The notes under the pieces: generated by a model
Told to the model about the DNA's origin: nothing
Database searches by the model: none
The model's input: the letters and a program-made list of their open reading frames with translations, nothing else
Program-made: the position numbers and the translations under genes
Assembly (NCBI RefSeq): GCF_016918735.1
Contig: NZ_JAFFPR010000004.1
Coordinates: forward strand, 24,807-88,806
Source: Leptospira abararensis
GTDB taxonomy: Bacteria; Spirochaetota; Leptospiria; Leptospirales; Leptospiraceae
Length of the DNA: 64,000 nt
Direction: 5' to 3'
Shown here: one piece after another, positions 27,477 through 36,543 of the stretch
Layout: each line of letters begins with the position of its first letter
Numbering within the stretch: the first letter of the stretch is position 1

Positions 27477-29350
27477 ATTGTAACCGAAGAAAGATGTTGT
27501 CCGATCAATTTACGTACATCGAGAATTAATCCTGCATGACCATTCCCTAAAATGGTACAACCAGCGAGCCCATTGATATTTTTAAAAATAGGTGAAATGG
27601 GTTTGATCACAATCGATTGGTTGCCTAGAATTTCATCAAAAACAATCCCCATTTGTTTTTCGTGTGATTCGGTGACGATGAGGTATTTTTCTTTTAAGGT
27701 TCTCTCATTGTTTAAATCGGAATCTTTTCCGAATAATAAATTGATATCAACTATAGAAATTTGATTGGTTCTATATTGTATGCTATGGTTGTTTTTATAG
27801 AGTTCGTTGATCGGCTCGTTTGAAAGATACATAGATTCTTTAACATCGATTGATGGTAGAATGAAATAAGTATCAGCTTTGCGAACGACAAGTCCTTCGA
27901 TGATGGCTAAAGTTAAAGGGACACGAATCAGAAAAGTAGTCCCTTGACCAAAAACAGAAAATACATCCACAAAACCTTTGAGAGTTGTGACATTTTTTCT
28001 CACCACATCTAAGCCAACTCCTCTTCCAGAGAGATCCGTGACTTCCTTTGCTGTAGAAAATCCAGGATGGAATAAAAAATCCCACACATCTTTGTCTTCA
28101 ATAGTTTCCGATTCTGAATGATCAATGAGTCCAAGAGAGATTGCCTTATTTAGGATTCTTTCTCGGCTGAGTCCTTTACCATCATCACGTACTTCGATCC
28201 AAACCTCTTTTCCTGATTGGTTTGCTGTTAGTTGGATGGTTCCTTGGGGTTGTTTCCCCGCTTCTTTTCTTTCTTCGGGAGATTCTAAACCATGATCAAT
28301 GGCATTTCGAATGATATGGACTAGTGGATCATACATTTCTTCGATGATGGATTTATCAATTTCTGTGTCCTCACCAGTGATGAGTAGTTTTACCTGTTTC
28401 CCCGTTTTTTTTGCGGTGTCTCTTACGAGGCGTTCCATACGAGAAAAAATTCCTGCTATCGGAACCATACGAAGACTCAGTGTAATCTCTTGAAGGTTTC
28501 TGATTAGTTTTTTTAATTGTAATGCGGTCTTATGGAAATTTTCTAACTTAAGTTTGCTGATGTCTTGATGGTCTGTTACCATCGGTTCTGTGATGACAAT
28601 TTCTCCAACGATATCGAGTAAAGAATCTAACTTATCAGTATCAATGCGAATGTCTTTTTTTATGATGGTTTTCTTTTCGTTTTTTAAATTCTCTTCAGGT
28701 TTTGCAATTTTTTCTTTTGCTACATCTAAATCAGAGTTTTGAAACAAACCGAATTCTTCCTTTGGTTTAGGAGGGGAGTTGTCTATAAAAAGACCAAATT
28801 CTTTTGTTGCTGCAGGTTCTTCTGAACTCGTAAACAAACCAAATTCTTCTTTAGGAGTTTCATTGGTTACATCATCGCCAAACAAACCAAATTCGGTATT
28901 CTTCTGAGGGGCCGATTCTTCCAGAACTTGCATTTGCAGAACTCGGATAGACTCATTCTTCTGATTCAATTTTTTTAAAAATTGGATTTGTTCTTCAGAA
29001 AAAAAATCACCACCCGATGGAGAGGATTCCTCATGTTCCACTAGTTCTTTTAGGTAATCAAGTGCAGTGATTAATAACTCGAGGGTATCTTCGTCTTGGT
29101 CTTCTGGGTTTTTTCGTAAATAATCTAGAAGATTTTCGGCAGCATGAGCCATTTTTACAATGGCAGTAAGCCCGAAAAAACCAGAACTTCCTTTGATGGT
29201 ATGGAAATGTCTAAATAGAGTGTCAAGGAGATCCCTGTCTACGAGACTACCGTCTAATGTTGATTTCTCGAAATGGAGTAAATCCTTTTCGATGTTCTCA
29301 AGTGTTTCTCGCGCTTCTAGTAAGTATTCTAATACATCATCTCTTTCCAT
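27473..29350 (-). CDS. cheA: Chemotaxis histidine kinase CheA with EFGLF-repeat linker
   Basis: A 625-residue CheA. The HPt (P1) domain has the phospho-acceptor His50 in RHFHTIKGSSGFFG. Residues about 150-205 are a disordered-looking linker with four EFGLF copies (153-157, 169-173, 184-188, 199-203) where a P2 CheY/CheB-docking domain is usual. P3 dimerisation begins near 232 (DTDKLDSLLDIVGE), the ATPase P4 domain holds HIIRNAIDHGLE and the G boxes (GKGLSRERI, DLSGRGVGLDVV), and the CheW-like P5 domain covers about 485-620. It phosphorylates CheB and CheY-type receivers under control of the MCP-CheW array. Three bases separate it from cheW and it overlaps cheB by four. Confidence 0.95.
   Translation of the reverse strand: MERDDVLEYLLEARETLENIEKDLLHFEKSTLDGSLVDRDLLDTLFRHFHTIKGSSGFFGLTAIVKMAHAAENLLDYLRKNPEDQDEDTLELLITALDYLKELVEHEESSPSGGDFFSEEQIQFLKKLNQKNESIRVLQMQVLEESAPQKNTEFGLFGDDVTNETPKEEFGLFTSSEEPAATKEFGLFIDNSPPKPKEEFGLFQNSDLDVAKEKIAKPEENLKNEKKTIIKKDIRIDTDKLDSLLDIVGEIVITEPMVTDHQDISKLKLENFHKTALQLKKLIRNLQEITLSLRMVPIAGIFSRMERLVRDTAKKTGKQVKLLITGEDTEIDKSIIEEMYDPLVHIIRNAIDHGLESPEERKEAGKQPQGTIQLTANQSGKEVWIEVRDDGKGLSRERILNKAISLGLIDHSESETIEDKDVWDFLFHPGFSTAKEVTDLSGRGVGLDVVRKNVTTLKGFVDVFSVFGQGTTFLIRVPLTLAIIEGLVVRKADTYFILPSIDVKESMYLSNEPINELYKNNHSIQYRTNQISIVDINLLFGKDSDLNNERTLKEKYLIVTESHEKQMGIVFDEILGNQSIVIKPISPIFKNINGLAGCTILGNGHAGLILDVRKLIGQHLSSVTI
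28742..28894 (-). repeat. Four tandem EFGLF peptide repeats in CheA linker
   Basis: Within cheA, the pentapeptide EFGLF occurs four times at spacings of 16, 15 and 15 residues, each followed by an acidic, Ser/Pro-rich spacer. The copies differ in synonymous codons and spacer sequence (for example TTCGG versus TTTGG), so this is not a simple recent DNA duplication and the peptide looks selected. It reads like a multivalent linear docking motif. Confidence 0.85.
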
Positions 29351-29353
29351 GGA

Positions 29354-29857
29354 TTAATTTCCGGGAATATCCTTAATCAAATGCGTTTCTTCTTCTGTGA
29401 GTAACCTTTGTAAGTTGATTAGAATTTTTACAGTATCTCCCACTCTTCCTGTAGCATAGATAAATCTCGAAGATTTAGATTCCCCGATCTTTGGTGCTAA
29501 ATCAATGTTTTCTTGAGGGATTTTTAAAACATCATTCACAGTATCGACGATAAGACCAAGGGGTAACCCGTCTAATTCAACCAGTAAAACACAGGTCCTT
29601 TCGTGATAAGGTTTGAATGGCATATCAAATCGAAGTCGCACATCCATTACAGGAATGATTTTTCCTCGTATGTTGATAACGCCTTTCAAAAAGGGAGCCG
29701 TACCTGGAATCGTGGTGATTGCCGGGAGAGCGAGAATTTCTGTTAGATGACGAACTTCAAATGCATAATCTCTATCTTCGAGACTAAAACAAAGATACAG
29801 ATCCTTCATGGTATCTTCGTCTGCATCTTCATCCCATGATTTTAAATGTTGGCTCAT
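29354..29857 (-). CDS. cheW: Chemotaxis adaptor CheW
   Basis: About 167 residues, a CheW/SH3-like double barrel coupling receptors to CheA. LCFSLEDRDYAFEVRHLTEIL, PFLKGVINIRGKIIPVMDVRLRF and GLIVDTVNDVLKI are family motifs. The ATG at 29857 is preferred over 29890: it has an AGGCGA ribosome site six bases upstream and begins ten bases past the receptor stop, whereas the longer frame would overlap the receptor gene. The acidic N-terminal extension (SWDEDADED) is unusual. Three bases separate its stop from cheA. Confidence 0.93.
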   Translation of the reverse strand: MSQHLKSWDEDADEDTMKDLYLCFSLEDRDYAFEVRHLTEILALPAITTIPGTAPFLKGVINIRGKIIPVMDVRLRFDMPFKPYHERTCVLLVELDGLPLGLIVDTVNDVLKIPQENIDLAPKIGESKSSRFIYATGRVGDTVKILINLQRLLTEEETHLIKDIPGN

Positions 29858-29864
29858 CGTTCGC

Positions 29865-31613
29865 CTACAAAACGATCCTTGGTCTTTCAACCCGAGTGAG
29901 GGCGGTCGATTTAGTACCGTCTTCTTTCAGTTTGAAACCCATAATGATTGAACGCATAATTTCCACTTGCCGTTTTAGAGTTTCGCTTGAGGCTGCGACT
30001 TCTTCAGCGGAAGCCGCGGTTGTTGAGGTAACGGTCGTTACTTGGTCTATGCCTTGTGTGATTTGTAAGACTGCAGATTTTTGTTCGTGAATGGAAAGAG
30101 CTAAATCTTTTGTTAAACTGCTCACATTGTCTGCACTTTCTGAGATTTTTCCTAGCACTTCTGCTGTTTTTTCTGTAGCTTCATTTCCTGATTTCACTTT
30201 TTTCATAGAAGATTCTATCAGGAGGGTTGTTTCATCTGCAGCACTTGCACTTTTTTGGGCAAGGTTTCTCACTTCTTCTGCTACGACCGCAAATCCTTTT
30301 CCATGTTGTCCTGCTCTTGCCGCTTCTACTGCCGCATTGAGTGCAAGGATATTGGTTTGAAAAGCGATGTCATTAATGACTTTGTTGATTTTGGAAATTT
30401 GATCAAAGGAATTGCTAATTTCTCCCATAGCGGAAACCAAATCCTTCATTTTGGAATTTCCCTCAATCGCCTGTTTGGCGGTCGATTCAGAAAACTCCGT
30501 CATCCTTTCTGCATTTTCTGCATTCGCTAAGAAACTATTGCTGATTTCGGTAAGTGTTGCCGAAATTTCCTCAACGGCGCTTGCTTGTTCACTGGCAGCT
30601 TCGGATAAGGAAGTACTTGCATCAGCCAATTGTTGGGCACCTAAGTCTACTTCTTGTGATGAGAAATATAATTTTTCTACAACATCGGATAAGTTAATGA
30701 GCATACGACGTAAACTTAATCCTAATTGGTCACGTTCTGATTTGAGAGTGACATCGGCACTAAGATCAGAATTGGCAATTCGTTCTAAATGTTCGGCCCG
30801 TTCTTTGATAAAAGTGACAAGCTCCATAAAAGCTTGTGAAAGTTGTTGGATTTCGTTTCCCTCTAAATTTTTTGCGGAAGCCGACCTTTTATGTTTGGTA
30901 TCTAGGTCTACATCTAAATCTCCAATAGAGACAGTTTGTGCTACCTCCACAATTTTTTTCATTGGAGCAGCAATCGAATCAGAAAAGAAGATGGCGATGA
31001 GGAAAACCATAACGAAGGCAAGAATGACAACACCTGAAACAATCACTAAAGAACTTTTAAATTGTGCTTCTGATTTATGATATTCTTCTTTGGCAACCTT
31101 TAGTTGTACTCGAATCAAATCGTCCAAGTGGTGGGTGAGGGGTTCGAAGATTGGATACATATCTACAGTGACAAACTTTTCTAATTCCGCTTCATTTCTA
31201 GTTTCGAGTAGTATCCTAAGTTGTTTGACACCAGCCTTGAGTGGGGGAAATTCTTTTTCCATCTGATCAATGATCTCTTTTTCTTCATGGACAAGATAGG
31301 TTCCTAAATACACTTTCCAAATCGCATCCGCTTTGGTTTCGGATTCACGTATGGATTCAAGAGCTTCCTCAACCGTGATCTTTTTAGCACGGACTTTATT
31401 GGCTGAATCAACAATTCCAATGAGATAGGCATCAGATACTTCTTTGATTTGGCTAATCGGAACTACGCGGTCTTCAAACACAGTGTGAAGAGAGGCTAAA
31501 ATTTGGCGTGCCGAATAGAAACTGGCACCAGCCACCACAATCATCAAGAGAATGGTTACCATAAAAGCCAAAAGTAATTTGACGCGAATCTTTAAATCAT
31601 GAATCCATTTCAT
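29865..31613 (-). CDS. Methyl-accepting chemotaxis protein
   Basis: A 582-residue receptor. A transmembrane segment (about 11-32) is followed by a periplasmic four-helix-bundle-like sensor domain (about 33-190), a second transmembrane segment (about 190-212), a HAMP domain (about 212-265) and the long cytoplasmic coiled-coil signalling domain with the conserved hairpin tip ([22 protein letters not shown], about 435-456). No C-terminal tethering pentapeptide such as NWETF is visible; the end is VERPRIVL. As first gene of the chemosensory operon it probably feeds the downstream CheW/CheA. Ligand unknown. Confidence 0.95.
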   Translation of the reverse strand: MKWIHDLKIRVKLLLAFMVTILLMIVVAGASFYSARQILASLHTVFEDRVVPISQIKEVSDAYLIGIVDSANKVRAKKITVEEALESIRESETKADAIWKVYLGTYLVHEEKEIIDQMEKEFPPLKAGVKQLRILLETRNEAELEKFVTVDMYPIFEPLTHHLDDLIRVQLKVAKEEYHKSEAQFKSSLVIVSGVVILAFVMVFLIAIFFSDSIAAPMKKIVEVAQTVSIGDLDVDLDTKHKRSASAKNLEGNEIQQLSQAFMELVTFIKERAEHLERIANSDLSADVTLKSERDQLGLSLRRMLINLSDVVEKLYFSSQEVDLGAQQLADASTSLSEAASEQASAVEEISATLTEISNSFLANAENAERMTEFSESTAKQAIEGNSKMKDLVSAMGEISNSFDQISKINKVINDIAFQTNILALNAAVEAARAGQHGKGFAVVAEEVRNLAQKSASAADETTLLIESSMKKVKSGNEATEKTAEVLGKISESADNVSSLTKDLALSIHEQKSAVLQITQGIDQVTTVTSTTAASAEEVAASSETLKRQVEIMRSIIMGFKLKEDGTKSTALTRVERPRIVL

Positions 31614-31637
31614 AGTTTTACCCTAGAGGTGGACGGA

Positions 31638-31665
31638 AATATATTCAACGCATTGCGTAAGTCAA
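31638..31665 (-). promoter_or_regulatory. Sigma-70-like promoter of the chemosensory operon with internal palindrome
   Basis: On the minus strand, TTGACT (31660-31665) and TATATT (31638-31643) are separated by exactly 16 bases and lie about 25 bases upstream of the receptor ATG. Each hexamer matches the consensus at five positions (TTGACA, TATAAT). The spacer contains the palindrome ACGCA-A-TGCGT, an 11-base dyad positioned where a repressor would block polymerase. Confidence 0.65.
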
Positions 31666-31714
31666 GTCTTTCCTAATCATAAAATGCAAAAAACTGAATG
31701 AGTTAATATTCGGA

Positions 31715-33043
31715 TTAAAAGACTTTAGAATAACCTAAGCTAACATAAAATAAATGGGAAGGGATTTTTTGTAAGGTATAGGTTTCTCTAAGCCAGGTTT
31801 TTGCAATGGAATCACCTAGGGAATTCCCAGTATTGATACCTTCGATTGCATTTAGGATTGAGGTATTGTACGCACCATTAATACGAGAAGGGTTCGTTAC
31901 TTTTCCATCTTCGGAACTCCGATTCCAGTGCGCTTTGTTCGGATCTCCCCCAGCATATCCATAATAATTATTTGTGTCCCAAAGATATAAGTCAGGGCGA
32001 AAGATATGAGCGAACTTAATAAAAAAATCACCGAAGAAGAACGAAGTGGATGTTGTGATGTCTTGGATTCCGTTTCGATTGTCCACAGCATTGTTTCCCA
32101 TGGCGTAACCAAGATTGAAATGAGGCATAATTCGAAAGAATTGATCTTCTCGGAAGGTATAGGATCCACTAAGAGAAAGATAATTTTTACCAGCAAGGAG
32201 TCCTCCATTTTCTGTGGAATATTGTGTGTAATAGGAAATAGTCGGTTTTACACTTTTTAAAAAGGGAAGTTTCCAATGAAAAAAGTATTCATGCCAAACT
32301 AATCGACTGATTGAATCTGGGTTATTCGCATTGAACGCGTTATTCGGTCCTCCTGAAGCATAAGGATTTTGTTTTTGGGTTCCTGGGCTAAGTAGGGAGT
32401 TCGGGGTTTTTTGAAAGGTATTGTAAAACCAAATCCCAACGGCAAAATCACCAAACCGGCTGGGATCAAAATGGTAACTCATAGAAAAGAACATTCCATC
32501 AGCTCGTTTGTTACCGTTAGGCTCCTTTTTTGGGCCAAACCCTTGGTTGGGACTATAACCTAAGCAAGGATCGGATGTTTCGCTTCCAGAAGAGACGTGA
32601 TCATGAAGGGAACCTACACAAGGGTCTTGGCCATAAGGATCAAAAAACTTTGCCTCTTCTCCCAAGTAGGAAGGACCAACCCCTCCAGGACTTGATTGTA
32701 AAATGCGACGGTCTGAGTCTCTATCGTCTCGATTAGTTAGTTGGAAATTTCCAAAAAGTAAAAATTGGAATTTTTTTTCCGGAGACCAAATATTGATGGA
32801 AGGTTGGAGGGCCGGCGCATAGGTAAAACTTTGGTAAGCCGCACCATTCCTTCTACTTTGTCCCTCTCCTGCAAACGAATTTCCTCGCCAAAGAAAGTCC
32901 GATACAATTTCGGTATTGGTTTCGATGATGATTGGCTTTGGTTCCTCTGTTTTCGTTTGTGATCGTAGCGGAAAGGTAAGAGAGATAAATACAAATAAAA
33001 AGCTAAGGTTTTGTCGGATAAAAAATGTTTTGGAATAAATCAC
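31715..33043 (-). CDS. Outer-membrane beta-barrel protein
   Basis: About 442 residues from the GTG at 33043, which is preceded by AGGAGG eleven bases upstream and gives a signal peptide (MIYSKTFFIRQN... ending near LRSQ). An ATG 60 bases further upstream would give an atypical 45-residue leader. The mature protein has many alternating amphipathic segments with aromatic residues (FQFLLFGNFQLTN, FFHWKLPFL, ISYYTQYS) and ends in hydrophobic residues (YVSLGYSKVF), the C-terminal Phe typical of barrels inserted by BamA. The opening EIVSDFLWRGNSFAGEG resembles barrels with a W-R-G entry strand. No substrate can be named. The start overlaps the 3' end of the upstream lipoprotein gene by 41 bases. 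Confidence 0.7.
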   Translation of the reverse strand: MIYSKTFFIRQNLSFLFVFISLTFPLRSQTKTEEPKPIIIETNTEIVSDFLWRGNSFAGEGQSRRNGAAYQSFTYAPALQPSINIWSPEKKFQFLLFGNFQLTNRDDRDSDRRILQSSPGGVGPSYLGEEAKFFDPYGQDPCVGSLHDHVSSGSETSDPCLGYSPNQGFGPKKEPNGNKRADGMFFSMSYHFDPSRFGDFAVGIWFYNTFQKTPNSLLSPGTQKQNPYASGGPNNAFNANNPDSISRLVWHEYFFHWKLPFLKSVKPTISYYTQYSTENGGLLAGKNYLSLSGSYTFREDQFFRIMPHFNLGYAMGNNAVDNRNGIQDITTSTSFFFGDFFIKFAHIFRPDLYLWDTNNYYGYAGGDPNKAHWNRSSEDGKVTNPSRINGAYNTSILNAIEGINTGNSLGDSIAKTWLRETYTLQKIPSHLFYVSLGYSKVF

Positions 33044-34028
33044 GAAATCTTCTGCCTCCTTCCTTTCTAATCGGGTCTTGTAATAGAGTTTCCGAACTTC
33101 CATACGAAGTAAGGATTACTTTGTATTCTTTTCCAAGTAAAAAGACATGAACGTATTGGGCAAAGGCTTCTGCATAAGTATCGTCTGCATTGGTTGCTGC
33201 ATATAACGAAACAAATTGTGTATTGGTTAATTTTTTATAAAGAAATTTGCCTTCAGGAAATAAAGAAAGAGAAGGATTACTTTGGTAAAATTTGATTTTA
33301 TTCCTTTCGGGAAAAAAAGTAGCCTCATAAGGAGAATAAGTTTCAGACCACCAAATTCCTTCAAAGATAGGAAAACTTCGAAAGTCTCTTTGGTTTTCAG
33401 AAAAATCCGGGGCGTGGGCTTTGACAATTGATACAATATGACCTAACTCATGTAATATGATAAAACGAATGGCCGATTCTTTCGAGTTGGAGTCATCCAA
33501 ATGAATTTTGATATAATGTTCTTTGGATGGAAGGAATGCTGTGGATTCTTTTTTGGAAGCCCAATCATTTCCCCCATCTCCTAAAAGTTCAGAATCTAAA
33601 TAGATAATGCCGCCAACGGGTTTACCCGACTCGTTGCGAACGATTCCCGTAAGCCCAGTGGAGCCTAAGTTAGTTACAAAGTAAATTCCATACACTAAAG
33701 AGTCAGCCAGTGCATTCACTTCTTTTGGTAAGTTTTTATAAATTTGATCTAGTTCTGCCTTCCAAGGAGAAAGATCCTTGGTTGGTCCGGGAATGTCTTC
33801 AATTCCATCGATGGTATTGATTGCAACTAATGTATCCAATCGTTTGGAGTCCAAAGGATACACGCGTGTATTCCAAGTTCCTTGTAAGTGAGGAAGGTTC
33901 TTTGATTGTAAACCAATACTTTCTTTGGCCCAAACTGCATATGGGTTTTTGGGAAGAGTAAACGAACTTGGCGTACAACCCCAAAAAAGGAAAAGAAGTA
34001 AGGATATGAGGTAAGGATTCGATCGCAT
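33003..34028 (-). CDS. HExxH metallopeptidase-like lipoprotein
   Basis: A 341-residue lipoprotein (LFLFWGC, Cys18). The zinc-binding helix IILHELGHIVSI near residue 190-200 and a downstream DTYAEAFAQYVHVF (about 285), which could provide the third glutamate ligand, point to a gluzincin-type metallopeptidase. I do not recognise a specific family. It is in an operon with the barrel gene downstream and is divergent from the small exported protein gene, with about 20 bases between start codons. A periplasmic or surface role is inferred from the lipid anchor. Confidence 0.65.
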   Translation of the reverse strand: MRSNPYLISLLLFLFWGCTPSSFTLPKNPYAVWAKESIGLQSKNLPHLQGTWNTRVYPLDSKRLDTLVAINTIDGIEDIPGPTKDLSPWKAELDQIYKNLPKEVNALADSLVYGIYFVTNLGSTGLTGIVRNESGKPVGGIIYLDSELLGDGGNDWASKKESTAFLPSKEHYIKIHLDDSNSKESAIRFIILHELGHIVSIVKAHAPDFSENQRDFRSFPIFEGIWWSETYSPYEATFFPERNKIKFYQSNPSLSLFPEGKFLYKKLTNTQFVSLYAATNADDTYAEAFAQYVHVFLLGKEYKVILTSYGSSETLLQDPIRKEGGRRFRDLFQNIFYPTKP

Positions 34029-34047
34029 TTGCCGATTGTATTTCTAT

Positions 34048-34389
34048 ATGAAAGGATTTGTTGGTCTATGCTTTTTTTTGCCAGGAATCCTTTTCGCCGA
34101 AATCAATCCGTGGAATTTACGACCCGATGTTCGTATTTTAACTAGAAAAGAAGTGTCCCATATTGTTTTGGAAAGTAGACCCGACCATTTTCGTGTCACT
34201 CTCATTGTTTCTGAGCGATTCCCCTACAATTATAAAGCCCTTTCTCACCCATTTTTCTTTCGGATGGAAGATGAGAAAAAAGCATTCGAACTTGCGAATC
34301 AAATGGACAAGTATTTGGATACTGGAAAAGCTTTCACCATCACCTTGAATGGATCAGAGATCCAAACTTTGGTATGGGGAGAACCCTGA
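34048..34389 (+). CDS. Small exported protein of unknown function
   Basis: 113 residues from the ATG at 34048; the TTG at 34036 is a less likely start. Residues 1-17 (MKGFVGLCFFLPGILFA) form a cleavable signal peptide ending in LFA-E. The mature part is soluble, with IVLESRPDHFRVTLIVSERFPYN as a beta-rich core. No family recognised. Its stop is directly followed by the TTG start of the phosphatase gene, so translational coupling is likely. Confidence 0.7.
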   Translation: MKGFVGLCFFLPGILFAEINPWNLRPDVRILTRKEVSHIVLESRPDHFRVTLIVSERFPYNYKALSHPFFFRMEDEKKAFELANQMDKYLDTGKAFTITLNGSEIQTLVWGEP

Positions 34390-35757
34390 TTGACACATTC
34401 CTTTTATTTATACTTCAAAGAAATCTTTCGAAAACCTACAAGATCAGAATGGGAAATTTTAAAGTTAGTAGAAGCCCGTTATGATAAAGAATACACTTAC
34501 TATATTTTTATCACACATATCATTGTTTATTCCTTACTGATTGCTCCCCCATTTTCTGAAATCCGGTTGGAAATTTTACCTTACCTACTTGGTGTTTCTA
34601 TTGCTCGACTCATTTTACTTCTGCAATTTTATACAAAGAATGTTCCTATCCAAAGAGTCATTTATTTCAGTGGGTTTGTTGGTGATGGGTTAGTTTATCT
34701 TGTATTTATGTTAGGAATTCATTCCTTTCCTTCGCTTGGGAGTTTTTATTTACTAAATTCCTATTTGATGTCTTTTATTTTTCCAATTCTTTTGTATAGC
34801 ACAAGGCTTGATCCTAAAGCTTGTATCTTAAGTGCATTTTATTTTTCTGTTTTGCATATCATTTATATCTTCAATCTTCCTTCGGTTGTATCTGATCAGT
34901 TTTCTTTTTTTAGTAAGTATTTTTTGATCTTAGTTTATTGGGGAAGTGCAGCACTCGGAACCGTATTTGTTTTGAATAAACGAAAAGATACCACGGATAT
35001 GTACAATCTGTCCGAAGAAAAGAGATTTATGTTACATGAGTTGGAGCTTGCAAAAAAAGTGCAGGATGCACTCTTTCCGGGGAATATAAAAATTCCAAGT
35101 CTTGCTTTTACTTATTATCGCAAAAGTCCCAATGTGATCGGGGGAGATTTTTTTGATTTCGTACAACTCAGGGAAGGAAACGTGGGTGTGTTTTTAACCG
35201 ATGTGGCAGGGCATGGAATTTCTTCGGCAATGGTTGCCTCCATCATGAAGGTACTTGTTTCTACCATTCCTTACCGTTTCAAAACTGCTCCCGCTAAACT
35301 GATGGATTATTTGGATGATCGTTTGACAAATGATCTCAATAAATACCATGCTTCCGCAATTTATTTATTCTTCGATTTCATTGAGAAAAAATTGACCCTC
35401 GGAAACGCAGGACATCCGTATTTGATTTTGGCGCATAAAGGCGAGGACTACCAAGAGTTGGAAACCCAAGGCGCCATCCTCGGTTTTAATATTAAAATTC
35501 CACCGATCACAGAGAAAACTATGCCCATTTTTCCTGGAGATCGTTTTTTTATTTATACCGACGGACTCATTGAATCGACTGATTCCGAAGGAAATTGTCT
35601 TGAAACCGAAGGACTCCTCGCACTTCTCAATCGCCATAGACATAGTGCAAATATCAAAGAACTCGAAATCAATCTTCTCACAGAGCTAAAATCCAACTAC
35701 GGACTCGATAGTTTTTCTGATGACACAATGTTTCTAATCTTGGAAGTAGAAGAATAA
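34390..35757 (+). CDS. Membrane PP2C/SpoIIE-type serine phosphatase
   Basis: A 455-residue protein starting at TTG, with GGGGAG eight bases upstream. Residues about 35-200 hold six hydrophobic segments. The cytoplasmic part begins with the helix ELELAKKVQDALFPG, the linker typical of RsbU-like phosphatases, and the SpoIIE domain contains the metal-binding aspartates in IGGDFFDF and TDVAGHGISSAMV and in FIYTDGLIESTD and SDDTMFLIL. Such enzymes dephosphorylate STAS antagonists in partner-switching. The cognate could be the STAS protein encoded at 4690, 30 kb away, but that is only inference. Confidence 0.9.
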   Translation: MTHSFYLYFKEIFRKPTRSEWEILKLVEARYDKEYTYYIFITHIIVYSLLIAPPFSEIRLEILPYLLGVSIARLILLLQFYTKNVPIQRVIYFSGFVGDGLVYLVFMLGIHSFPSLGSFYLLNSYLMSFIFPILLYSTRLDPKACILSAFYFSVLHIIYIFNLPSVVSDQFSFFSKYFLILVYWGSAALGTVFVLNKRKDTTDMYNLSEEKRFMLHELELAKKVQDALFPGNIKIPSLAFTYYRKSPNVIGGDFFDFVQLREGNVGVFLTDVAGHGISSAMVASIMKVLVSTIPYRFKTAPAKLMDYLDDRLTNDLNKYHASAIYLFFDFIEKKLTLGNAGHPYLILAHKGEDYQELETQGAILGFNIKIPPITEKTMPIFPGDRFFIYTDGLIESTDSEGNCLETEGLLALLNRHRHSANIKELEINLLTELKSNYGLDSFSDDTMFLILEVEE

Positions 35758-35768
35758 GGAGAAATCAT

Positions 35769-36539
35769 TTGTCTTTTTTAGAGATTCAAATTAAATCCAA
35801 TTTTGCTTTGGTCACCATCAAAAGGCCAGAGGCCCTCAATGCACTAAATGATGTAGTGATCACGGAAATTGGAGCCATGGTGGATGAACTAGAATCCAAC
35901 CCTTCTGTTCGTGGATTCATTCTGACAGGTGAAGGGAAGGCTTTTGTTGCCGGAGCTGACATTGCTAAAATGAAAGAGTTCAACATTCGTGAGGGCCGGG
36001 CATTTTCGGAACTTGGCCAAACTGTTTTTCGTAAAATGGAACTTTCCAATCTCATTTCAATTGCTGCCATCAATGGATTTTGTTTGGGTGGGGGAATGGA
36101 ACTTGCTATGGCTTGTGACATTCGTTATGCGGTTGCTTCCGCCAAATTAGGGCTTCCTGAAGTCACACTCGGTTTACTTCCTGGATTTGGTGGGTCTCAA
36201 AGACTTCCAAGACTGATTGGAGTCGGGCGCGCCACAGAACTCATTTTATCTGGTGATATGATCTCAGCTGAAGAAGGATACAGATTGGGACTGATTAATA
36301 AAGTCATAGATCCTACTGAACTTTTAAACGAATCCGAAAAAACCATCACTACTATCCTGTCTCGGGGACCTAACGCGATCAAGGCGGCAAAAACTGCCAT
36401 TCGTCAAGGACTAGAAACCAATATGGAAGGTGGTTTGGAGTGGGAAAAACAACTTTTTGGTGGCCGGTTTGCGGACGAAGAAACCAAAGAAGGCCTTTCT
36501 GCCTTTTTAGAAAAAAGAAAACCAAACTTCAAAGGTTAA
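35769..36539 (+). CDS. Enoyl-CoA hydratase/isomerase family protein
   Basis: 256 residues, crotonase fold. It starts at TTG with AAGGAG six bases upstream. The oxyanion-hole motif GADIAKM (62-68) and both catalytic glutamates are visible: Glu111 in GGGMELAMACD and Glu131 in GLPEVTLGLLPG. This pair is characteristic of true hydratases such as short-chain enoyl-CoA hydratase in fatty acid beta-oxidation. Substrate chain length is not predictable. It lies twelve bases after the phosphatase gene and two codons before the DUF192 lipoprotein. Confidence 0.9.
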   Translation: MSFLEIQIKSNFALVTIKRPEALNALNDVVITEIGAMVDELESNPSVRGFILTGEGKAFVAGADIAKMKEFNIREGRAFSELGQTVFRKMELSNLISIAAINGFCLGGGMELAMACDIRYAVASAKLGLPEVTLGLLPGFGGSQRLPRLIGVGRATELILSGDMISAEEGYRLGLINKVIDPTELLNESEKTITTILSRGPNAIKAAKTAIRQGLETNMEGGLEWEKQLFGGRFADEETKEGLSAFLEKRKPNFKG

Positions 36540-36543
36540 TGTG

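Noticed and set aside
30412..31080. A 222-codon plus-strand open frame opposite the chemotaxis receptor
   Set aside because: It is the complement of a well supported MCP coding sequence, rich in Ser/Ala as expected of such a shadow; no ribosome site or domain.
33044..33103. A longer start for the barrel protein
   Set aside because: It would add 20 charged residues in front of a good signal peptide, and AGGAGG lies just before the GTG at 33043.
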